Source of the DNA: Hermatobates lingyangjiaoensis
Taxonomy: Eukaryota; Arthropoda; Insecta; Hemiptera; Hermatobatidae
Assembly: GCA_026182355.1 (NCBI GenBank)
Contig: JAPFBL010000536.1
Coordinates: forward strand, 104,501-168,500
Direction of reading: 5' to 3'
DNA: 64,000 nt
Every line of letters starts with the position of its first letter. Position 1 is the stretch's first letter. Position numbers and translations under genes: made by a program. This document shows positions 61,842-64,000 of this stretch, piece by piece. Below the pieces are notes generated by a model that worked only from the letters and a program-made list of their open reading frames with translations, ran no database searches and was not told where the DNA came from.

Positions 61842-63146
61842 ATATATATATAACAAGATTTCACATAAACACGTGAAATAACAATCAATGATCAAATTGC
61901 AATATGAAATGGGAAAAAAAGACTAAGATCTTTCAACCGCAACAAGCGGTCCTCTTTAGAGTCAAACTCAACTAAAAGACCCATGCAATGGGATTGTGTT
62001 TTAGTTGGGTTTAACTCTGACGAAGACCGCTTGTCACGGTTGAAAGATCTTAGTCTTTTTCCCCATTTCATATTGTGACTTGATCATTGATTGTTATTTC
62101 ACGTGTTTATTGTGAAATCTTGTTGTATAATTTAGAAATGATCAGTAACTAGAACCACTAAAACTGTAACATAACTTGTTTAGAATACAGAACAGTAGTT
62201 ATAAATTAAACAGTATACACAGATACACGTGAAATAAATGTCAACACCTAAACCACAATAAGAAACAAAAAATATTCAGATTTTTCAACCAAAACAAGTG
62301 GTGTTCGTCAAAGTCAAATAGATACTCAGTATCACTTGGACTCTTACGAAGACTACTTGTTTTGGTTGAAACATCGTCATTTTTATAATTTCTTACTGTA
62401 GTTTAGACCTTATAAGTAGCTAACTACTAGCTTATAATAGTAGTACATATTCAATTTACAAACATATTCAATTTATTCCGTTGTTTCAAACGGACAAATT
62501 AAAACCTGAAACTTAAAACACAAAAAGAAGACTAAGACTGCATTCTCTATTGTTCCAGATACAAATTGTCTTCAAACTTAAAACACAAAAAGAATACTAA
62601 GACTCTGTATTCTCTATTGTTCCAGATACATATTGTCTTCAAACTTAAAACACAAAAAGAAGACTAAGACTCTGTATTCTCTATTGTTCCAGATACATAT
62701 TGTCTTCAAAGTAAATGAAGAATAAGAATGAAGAAGCATATATGCTAACAGACAACAACTTACGAGACCTTACCACAACTGAAACTACTTTGCTTCTTCA
62801 AGTGCTGTATTCATTTCCCCTAAAAACGGCAGGTAGACGAAACAACTGGATGTATTTATTTTTTGTTGCTGAGTTGTTAATTATCAGTATAGGATTAACT
62901 TTATTTATAATTTTAAAATAATATACGAATATTTGATTAGAATCAGAGCAAAAAAAAAATATTATAATCATTACAACCTCATTAGTAAACTACTAAAGAA
63001 ATATTTTAAAATAACATACAAATCATTGTTTCTTCATAAAAAAACAAACCTGGTTTCGTTTCTTGTTGTTTGGATTCGGAGCATATCCTATAGTGCCCTG
63101 CATTTTCATAGTTCGTAAAATTTCAGGATCAACAGCTTGAACTCGC
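33780..63146 (-). CDS. PAN2: PAN2, PAN2-PAN3 deadenylase catalytic subunit (5'-partial)
   Basis: Fifteen exons in order: 63146-63050, 61213-60989, 58218-58104, 56170-56046, 54972-54813, 53904-53749, 52064-51889, 51605-51464, 48564-48398, 46998-46826, 41780-41584, 39914-39785, 39106-38885, 36251-36142, 33952-33780. All junctions are GT/AG and phase-consistent; they give 788 residues to a TGA at 33782-33780. PAN2 with PAN3 shortens mRNA poly(A) tails in the cytoplasm, the first step of decay. Visible are the WD40-to-UCH linker ([20 protein letters not shown]), the catalytically dead ubiquitin-protease-like domain, and the DEDD exonuclease with IDAEF, HGLNNDF and THDSIEDA. The known PAN2 family has about 1200 residues, so the WD40 part (about 400 residues) must lie upstream of this window. 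Introns are up to 5 kb and full of transposons. Minus-strand AATAAA at 33704-33699 is a likely poly(A) signal. Confidence 0.95.
34103..34679. mobile_element. Hammerhead-like foldback (family G) with 9-bp target duplication
   Basis: The exact repeat tattgtgaa is at 34094-34102 and 34680-34688. The arms (about 34150-34275 and 34550-34679) share accgtcatacctcgtc and the complement. The right arm reads TGATGA-t-GCA-gccat-TGC-GAAAC at about 34600-34624. About 270 bp of unmatched sequence separates the arms. The left end ataaatacatgcatattgtt matches that of the element at 40904. It lies in the last PAN2 intron. Confidence 0.8.
35455..35700 (-). pseudogene. Mariner-type transposase C-terminal remnant
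   Basis: The minus strand encodes [19 protein letters not shown] then [20 protein letters not shown] and [12 protein letters not shown], with stops. This matches the mariner order x-x-F-L-x..H-P-P-Y-S-P-D-L-A-P-C-D-F-F-L-F-P-K-L-K..T-V-E. The Asp of S-P-D-L is replaced here by Val. PAN2 last-intron insertion. Confidence 0.6.
36142..36251 (-). CDS. PAN2: PAN2 exon: exonuclease domain
   Basis: Encodes [20 protein letters not shown] then [16 protein letters not shown], between motifs II and III. Confidence 0.95.
36480..36830 (-). repeat. tRNA-derived SINE, minus strand
   Basis: Reading the minus strand: ggttagcccagtggctaac (box A-like, about 36803-36785), tagagccgtggttatatta (weak box B), cgttgagccgtcggtcccaa, and a 3' part with atgtagaatgttcagtgtgt and tatgtgttctcttaggagac. 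The 3' part is shared with 52397-52715. Confidence 0.7.
37190..37800 (-). pseudogene. Non-LTR retrotransposon ORF2 C-terminal remnant
   Basis: On the minus strand [20 protein letters not shown] then [19 protein letters not shown] then [19 protein letters not shown] can be followed across stops and one lost segment. L-T-R/G-H-G..Y..R-F..C-P-C..E-Q-T..H/I-V-F-x-C-P is the end of an R1/Jockey-type ORF2. Confidence 0.6.
38330..38635. repeat. Family C foldback followed by a diverged family B copy
   Basis: Family C arms at 38330-38415 and 38420-38490 (gttcaaaatcggagaagag against ctcgattttgaac). A family B relative follows: ctgacga at about 38567, then ggGACCACTTGTTTTGATT and GAAAGATCTTAG. Both are old copies. 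Confidence 0.5.
38885..39106 (-). CDS. PAN2: PAN2 exon: exonuclease motif II
   Basis: Encodes [20 protein letters not shown] then [20 protein letters not shown] to [10 protein letters not shown]. The final Asp of HGLNND is the third catalytic carboxylate. The P-F/A-F-I-D-D-Y-I block is nearly unchanged from other animals. Confidence 0.96.
39785..39914 (-). CDS. PAN2: PAN2 exon: exonuclease motif I (DxE)
   Basis: Encodes [20 protein letters not shown] then [20 protein letters not shown]. The Asp and Glu of IDAEF are the first metal-binding pair of the DEDD nuclease. Confidence 0.96.
40590..41285 (+). pseudogene. Mariner-type transposase remnant split by a hairpin insertion
   Basis: The first part (40590-40893) encodes [20 protein letters not shown], later [20 protein letters not shown] then PPFSPN, a stop, TLSDLYFF. 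This is the mariner block x-R-x-H-x-A-x-L-T-x-E..H-P-P-Y-S-P-D-L-A-P-S-D. After the insertion 40904-41148 the frame resumes with [20 protein letters not shown], a plausible C-terminal tail. The Asp of S-P-D is Asn here. Confidence 0.6.
40904..41148. mobile_element. Hammerhead-like foldback with 10-bp target duplication, nested in mariner
   Basis: The exact repeat accaacaaca is at 40894-40903 and 41149-41158. The arms (about 40944-41043 and 41050-41148) meet across a 7-base loop (aagtaac) and carry, on the plus strand of the right arm, CGAAGA-t-GGAC-aac-GTCC-GAAAGCGCC. The left end extends about 38 bp beyond the right arm. Same family as 34103-34679. Confidence 0.88.
41584..41780 (-). CDS. PAN2: PAN2 exon: end of the UCH-like domain and linker to the exonuclease
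   Basis: Encodes [20 protein letters not shown] then [20 protein letters not shown] to HEIPQQ. W-K-I/V-P-x-V/A-L-Y is a PAN2 motif. Confidence 0.93.
42230..42760 (+). other. Region with an unrecognised 114-residue open frame
   Basis: The frame at 42318-42662 ([20 protein letters not shown].. then [20 protein letters not shown].. to TVTLKQTSP) is less AT-rich than its flanks and has a C-x-x-C pair. It resembles no family that I can name. The start of the block, caggatgccccaaaagtcag, may be a transposon end. It could be an old transposase piece in the PAN2 intron. Confidence 0.25.
43030..43290. repeat. Family B hammerhead-like foldback in a TA tract
   Basis: Left arm minus (core at 43149-43155), right arm plus (core ctgacga at 43216-43222), arms nearly identical over about 100 bp. 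The spacer is about 35 bp (aagtcagtctaaaaccc..). The left end carries the stem-loop tttcacataaacacgtgaaa. Border: TA tract at 43032-43050. Confidence 0.75.
43301..43409 (+). repeat. Short tandem duplication
   Basis: attctatcaaacggtcgata and the following tattattgaatctgttata occur twice, at 43301-43339 and 43370-43409. Confidence 0.8.
44001..45205 (-). mobile_element. Tigger/pogo-type DNA transposon, internally deleted
   Basis: Long inverted terminal repeats start cagtggtgcctcacacaacg at 44001 and end with its complement at 45205. TA dinucleotides flank both ends (43999-44000, 45206-45207), the target duplication of the Tc1/mariner superfamily. Next to the right repeat there are subterminal repeats of the motif aagttcgttgtgtg. 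The transposase C-terminal part lies inside on the minus strand. The DNA-binding N-terminus and first catalytic Asp are deleted. Confidence 0.92.
44238..45075 (-). pseudogene. Tigger-type transposase, C-terminal part, frameshifted
   Basis: The minus strand gives [20 protein letters not shown] (second catalytic Asp in L-D-N-A-P-S-H), then an 8-base duplication of gattgcag shifts the frame. It then runs open to 44238: [20 protein letters not shown], with the third catalytic Asp in Q-P-M-D, then [14 protein letters not shown] and a long acidic region ([20 protein letters not shown]), ending VQESVDST. The S-P-N-T-T-S-x-x-Q-P-M-D-x-x-V-I box defines the DDE family of Tigger/Jerky transposases. Without the first Asp and the HTH domains it cannot be active. 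Confidence 0.88.
45928..46620. mobile_element. Non-autonomous hAT element with 8-bp target duplication
   Basis: Termini caatgtttcttaacctgtgg (left) and, inverted, cagtgtttcttaaccttttt (right). The exact 8-bp duplication gtctagag is at 45920-45927 and 46621-46628. The inside includes gggggtccatggatcatatt and aatcagttccacaactgatg but no transposase. PAN2 intron. Confidence 0.92.
46826..46998 (-). CDS. PAN2: PAN2 exon: UCH-like domain
   Basis: Encodes [20 protein letters not shown] then the [19 protein letters not shown] block. Y-D-L-x-A-x-V and Q-W-Y-x-F-N-D are conserved in PAN2. Confidence 0.92.
47000..48397. other. PAN2 intron without recognised elements
   Basis: A 104-codon open frame at 47838-48152 ([20 protein letters not shown]..) and the neighbouring frame at 47557-47742 are less AT-rich and may be an old transposon fragment, but I recognise no family. 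Otherwise nothing visible. Confidence 0.4.
48398..48564 (-). CDS. PAN2: PAN2 exon: UCH-like domain
   Basis: Encodes [20 protein letters not shown] then [20 protein letters not shown] to DFPPS. The W-L-P-x-x-M-R/K motif matches the family. Confidence 0.88.
48784..49919. mobile_element. hAT element with 8-bp duplication, host of a nested hairpin
   Basis: Termini cagtgtttctcaaagtgg (left) and, inverted, cagtgtttctcacatgttt (right). The exact 8-bp duplication ctctacat is at 48776-48783 and 49920-49927. A family B PLE-type hairpin (49220-49599) has inserted inside. Without it the element is about 740 bp, non-autonomous, and close in size to the other two. Confidence 0.92.
49220..49599. mobile_element. 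Family B foldback with 14-bp target duplication, nested in hAT
   Basis: The exact repeat atgttacctattat is at 49206-49219 and 49600-49613. The left part is a minus-strand copy with core at 49284-49290 and PLE-type sequence to about 49455 (inverse of 12405-12500). The right part ends with tattgtggtttgatcattga and the stem-loop tttcacgtgtttatgtgaaa, the fixed end of the family. The left arm is truncated at agatcaaatcaca. Confidence 0.88.
49930..51140. other. PAN2 intron without recognised elements
   Basis: AT-rich. No terminal repeat or coding segment seen. Confidence 0.45.
51148..51237 (+). repeat. Direct repeat of about 90 bp (partner 52890-52977)
   Basis: Both copies carry catctgatggaaggaaaa, then ttttaggaagattgaacaca, then cacaagtgtgtgttaggg. 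They lie on either side of PAN2 exons 51464 and 51889. The class is unknown. Confidence 0.7.
51464..51605 (-). CDS. PAN2: PAN2 exon with a CCCH zinc-finger-like motif
   Basis: Encodes [20 protein letters not shown] and then [25 protein letters not shown] is the usual PAN2 sequence. The C-x5-C-x4-C-x3-H spacing is that of Nab2/ZC3H14-type CCCH fingers, which I do not recall as part of vertebrate PAN2. Confidence 0.88.
51889..52064 (-). CDS. PAN2: PAN2 exon: UCH-like domain
   Basis: Encodes [20 protein letters not shown] then [20 protein letters not shown] to INCGNNTDS, with the second C-x-x-C pair and [10 protein letters not shown] hammerhead hairpin element starts only 21 bp upstream of its acceptor. 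Confidence 0.92.
52085..52384. mobile_element. Family A hammerhead-like foldback with 12-bp target duplication
   Basis: The exact repeat aaatataggtta is at 52073-52084 and 52385-52396. The left end aatcattagttgtgcaatcc matches 30593 and 58667. Inside, two opposed copies: minus strand CTGATGA-t-GAGCAC-aaa-GTGTTC-GAAACGCG at about 52226-52198, plus strand CTGATGA-cacgaa..-GTGTTC-GAAACGCG at about 52293-52320. Arms of about 135 bp surround a 20-30 bp centre. It begins 21 bp from the PAN2 exon at 52064. Confidence 0.9.
52397..52715 (-). repeat. tRNA-derived SINE, minus strand
   Basis: Minus strand: agagtagcccagtagctta (box A-like), atccggggttcagtatcca (box B-like), aaggccgtcggtcccgag, and a 3' part with atgtagaatgttcattgatt, ending cagcctaacctaaccta. 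It directly adjoins the hairpin element. Confidence 0.7.
53749..53904 (-). CDS. PAN2: PAN2 exon: UCH-like domain, zinc-binding part
   Basis: Encodes [20 protein letters not shown] then [20 protein letters not shown] to YPNSK. The C-x-x-C pair belongs to the structural zinc site. The donor gtcagt is weak but gives the right phase; reading on would hit a stop after 30 codons. Confidence 0.88.
54030..54165. repeat. Palindrome with PLE N-terminal-like coding
   Basis: ctctaattttctgattattc..tttcattttggg, then aattac, then the exact complement (54043-54083 and 54090-54119). The right arm continues as [20 protein letters not shown] then ISIQH, in the style of the PLE N-terminus. The outer flanks aacatgttgaattgaaatat and atatttcaattcaacatat are also inverted. 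Confidence 0.55.
54284..54670. repeat. (TA)n tract and family D hammerhead-like foldback
   Basis: (TA)n at 54284-54309. Foldback 54470-54660: the right arm reads CTGAAGA-c-GACCGT-catt-ACGGTC-GAAATATTG, a six-pair stem II. The left arm is its complement with a partial duplication (two atttcgac segments). The outer arms share gactcacttttcaatatttc. Confidence 0.65.
54813..54972 (-). CDS. PAN2: PAN2 exon: UCH-like domain
   Basis: Encodes [20 protein letters not shown] then a basic stretch ending IKTELT. W-N-R-F-I-L-x-Q-x-H is conserved in PAN2. The exon leaves in phase 1. Confidence 0.9.
55797..55975. repeat. Family C foldback
   Basis: Left arm taactcaaattttcggaaaa and right arm ttttccaaaaatttgagtta surround CTGAAGA-ctgacatttt.. 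on the right. The right side continues through gaactcttattatgtccagt, the fixed end of the family; the left arm is cut short. Confidence 0.55.
56046..56170 (-). CDS. PAN2: PAN2 exon: UCH-like domain
   Basis: Encodes [20 protein letters not shown] then [19 protein letters not shown] and IQ, the helical part with the E-A-S-A-L-x-L-I-L core. Confidence 0.92.
56295..56825 (+). repeat. Dispersed repeat ending tttatatagatta
   Basis: It starts attagcagatgtgcccgcct and ends ttctttatttatatagatta-like sequence (about 56810-56825). The beginning resembles those at 7074, 33465 and 34790 (ctagctga..cccg). An internal minus-strand frame (56578-56378: [20 protein letters not shown] then [14 protein letters not shown]) recalls the C-terminal motif of Helitron helicases (S-x-x-Q-x-Y-V-A-x-S-R-V). 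The match is good, so this may be a Helitron remnant. Confidence 0.5.
58104..58218 (-). CDS. PAN2: PAN2 exon: UCH-like domain
   Basis: Encodes [20 protein letters not shown] then [18 protein letters not shown]. The Cys-rich [14 protein letters not shown] segment is a PAN2 hallmark. Confidence 0.93.
58667..58868. mobile_element. Family A hammerhead-like foldback with 15-bp target duplication
   Basis: The exact repeat acctccttgcattaa is at 58652-58666 and 58869-58883. The left end atcattagttgtgcaatctg matches 30593 and 52085. The minus-strand copy reads CTGATGA-t-GAACAC-aaa-GTGTTC-GAAACGCG (about 58797-58769). The right arm turns back at gttcgaaacgcg without its own CTGATGA box and ends at tccatttt, short of the left end by about 45 bp. 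Confidence 0.9.
58990..60520 (-). repeat. Dispersed repeat, longer copy of the 7074-7870 family
   Basis: On the minus strand it starts ctagctgatctgccaggctt and ends near cggcgattggatgtatggtt with a (CATA/GTAT)-like remnant. It differs from the copy at 7074 by an extra segment of about 870 bp, roughly 59251-60130, which is AT-rich and without a recognised frame. Lies in a PAN2 intron. Confidence 0.6.
60989..61213 (-). CDS. PAN2: PAN2 exon: start of the UCH-like domain
   Basis: 75 codons, phase 0 at both ends, from [15 protein letters not shown] through [10 protein letters not shown] and [20 protein letters not shown] to MLQ. The NSYCNAMLQ block sits where active ubiquitin proteases have their Cys box, in the diverged PAN2 form. 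Confidence 0.93.
61468..61541. repeat. Spacer-free palindrome from the family D outer arm
   Basis: aattcaaaatgaaggaaaca..agacacagac is followed at once by its complement, ending ttcgttttgaatt. The same outer arm is at 4330-4375. The arms are about 37 bp with one or two differences. Bordered on the left by a TA tract. Confidence 0.75.
61595..62120. repeat. Two family B hammerhead-like foldbacks in a TA tract
   Basis: The first hairpin, 61595-61800, has a spacer of only about 10 bp between gtcagag and its partner. The second, 61855-62125, has a spacer of about 35 bp. Each arm holds CTGACGA-a-GACC..GGTT-GAAAGATC (the second left arm has CTAAAGA). A TA tract of about 50 bp separates the two. The outer ends carry the stem-loop tttcac..gtgaaa. 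Confidence 0.75.
62205..62405. repeat. Old family B foldback
   Basis: Diverged arms: ataaatgtcaacacctaaac..aatattcagatttttcaacc on the left and ggttgaaacatcgtcatttt..gtagtttagac on the right, with cttacgaagactacttgttt in place of the core. The inverted arrangement is kept although both cores are degraded. Confidence 0.55.
62509..62709 (+). repeat. 67-bp tandem repeat, three copies
   Basis: The unit reads aaacttaaaacacaaaaaga, then agactaagactctgtattct, then ctattgttccagatacatat and tgtcttc. Three nearly identical copies end at tgtcttcaaag, 62709. PAN2 intron. Confidence 0.88.
63050..63146 (-). CDS. PAN2: PAN2 exon: linker before the UCH-like domain
   Basis: Encodes [20 protein letters not shown] then [12 protein letters not shown]; enters with one leftover base, so the preceding exon (not seen) ends in phase 2. 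This linker motif is diagnostic for PAN2. Confidence 0.92.
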
Positions 63147-63354
63147 CTGTCAGATAATAAATGTTTAGTAGTTAAATAATTATTGGGGAACAATTATAAT
63201 CTATGTTGAGCATCTATACTGATCCAAAATATATTTCAAACTGCAATATTATTGAGATATTGAGTTCTCGATTATTAACATTACTTTCAATTTGGAAACC
63301 TTTACAATGGACTTTTAAAGGTCAAATATTATCCATTTAATTAAGATAGAGCAT

Positions 63355-63640
63355 GAGGAACCAGGGTAACCCGGTGGCTTACGTGCTCGTCTCAGGTCTG
63401 GTAGTCAACACCAACTTCAAGTGGGAGTTTAAAAGTCAGAGCAAGTCATCCCTAGGAGAGGATGTTAAGTCGTCGGTCCAGATTGTTTAATGTCAGGTAC
63501 TTGTGAAAGTTCCCTACTCTAAATACATTTGAATTAGGCAAAATTTAGAATTCTCAAATTAGGAATGTTGGTTGTGTGGTTTTACAAAGGGGACAATCTT
63601 TGTCTTATGTATATTCTCTAGTGGGTCGGCCACTGCAACC
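63355..63640 (+). repeat. tRNA-derived SINE, diverged
   Basis: Box A-like gggtaacccggtggcttac at about 63365. The box B region is degraded. The body has gttaagtcgtcggtccagat and aggcaaaatttagaattctc, as in the other family members, plus a 3' part ending near gcaacctaaacc. Confidence 0.65.
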
Positions 63641-64000
63641 TAAACCAAGACAGTGCATCAGATAGGTTTACAAAATTGTGGATCTACTGAAAATTAAAAC
63701 GAAGTATCTAAATCAAGAAACAGCATTGAAATCATTTGGCGAAATTGATTATATATTTTAAACCTTTAATATAAACAACTAAAATTAATACTGATGCTCA
63801 TTTGTGGATAGAAAATTGAATTTTTTTTATAATTTGGGGAGGACCGTGTATTTTTTTCACCAAGATCTCTAAGGGAGAAAGCTTCTTAGATTGCAAATCA
63901 TGCGTGACTGTTTCTGCAAGGTAACAAAGGTTTTATGGTTAATTCTTAAAAAGTTCTGGGAAGATAAAATGATTCACTGTAATTATTTTATACAGCTAAT
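63641..64000. other. PAN2 upstream intron, nothing certain
   Basis: A minus-strand acceptor-like ttgttaccttgcag at about 63935-63922 is followed by a frame of 17 codons before a gtgaaa donor-like site. It does not match the expected PAN2 sequence, so I do not call an exon. Confidence 0.3.

Noticed and set aside
62715..62921. Plus-strand 68-codon open frame with a C-terminal hydrophobic segment
   Set aside because: It looks like a tail-anchored peptide, but it lies in a PAN2 intron, starts inside AT-rich DNA next to a tandem repeat, and matches nothing known to me. Hydrophobicity is expected from T-rich sequence.
63870..63921. Possible further PAN2 exon on the minus strand
   Set aside because: Acceptor- and donor-like sites exist, but the encoded TVTHDLQSKKLSPLEIL does not resemble the sequence expected before the DPEILRTMK linker.

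Overview
The window is AT-rich animal nuclear DNA with long, repeat-filled introns and standard GT/AG splice sites. An Osiris-family gene, a family known from insects, points to an insect. The mass of Penelope-like, mariner, Tigger, hAT, non-LTR and SINE remnants points to a large, repeat-rich insect genome; the order cannot be told from this window.

Three genes can be rebuilt, all on the minus strand. (1) PAN2, the catalytic subunit of the PAN2-PAN3 poly(A) deadenylase, fills 63146 down to 33780. Fifteen phase-consistent exons encode the C-terminal 788 residues (linker, ubiquitin-protease-like domain, DEDD exonuclease); the WD40 N-terminus is not seen and should lie beyond 64 kb. (2) A complete three-exon, 233-residue Osiris-type protein lies at 27661..23339 (signal peptide, Cys-containing domain, membrane segment, YDII motif). 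(3) A probable two-exon, 119-residue hydrophobic membrane protein lies at 21733..17091. Nothing suggests that the three act together.

The rest is mobile DNA. 1-16 kb is dense in Penelope-like element (PLE) debris, often as facing inverted copies. 16-22 kb has a hAT fragment, PLE hairpins and a SINE with a 10-bp target duplication. 23-33 kb has a non-LTR fragment, a short tandem repeat, a hAT element with an 8-bp duplication and a PLE fragment with a GIY-YIG domain. The PAN2 introns hold two more hAT elements with 8-bp duplications, a Tigger element with long terminal repeats and a TA duplication, two mariner wrecks, several SINEs, and many short foldback elements.

The most striking feature is the foldback set. 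At least six are inverted dimers of a hammerhead-like motif (CTGANGA, one unpaired base, stem II, GAAA). Each has one fixed end and one variably cut end and sits between perfect 9-15 bp target-site duplications, so each inserted as a unit. Related families sit in (TA)n tracts. Together they look like inverted-dimer insertions of PLE terminal sequence carrying candidate hammerhead ribozymes.
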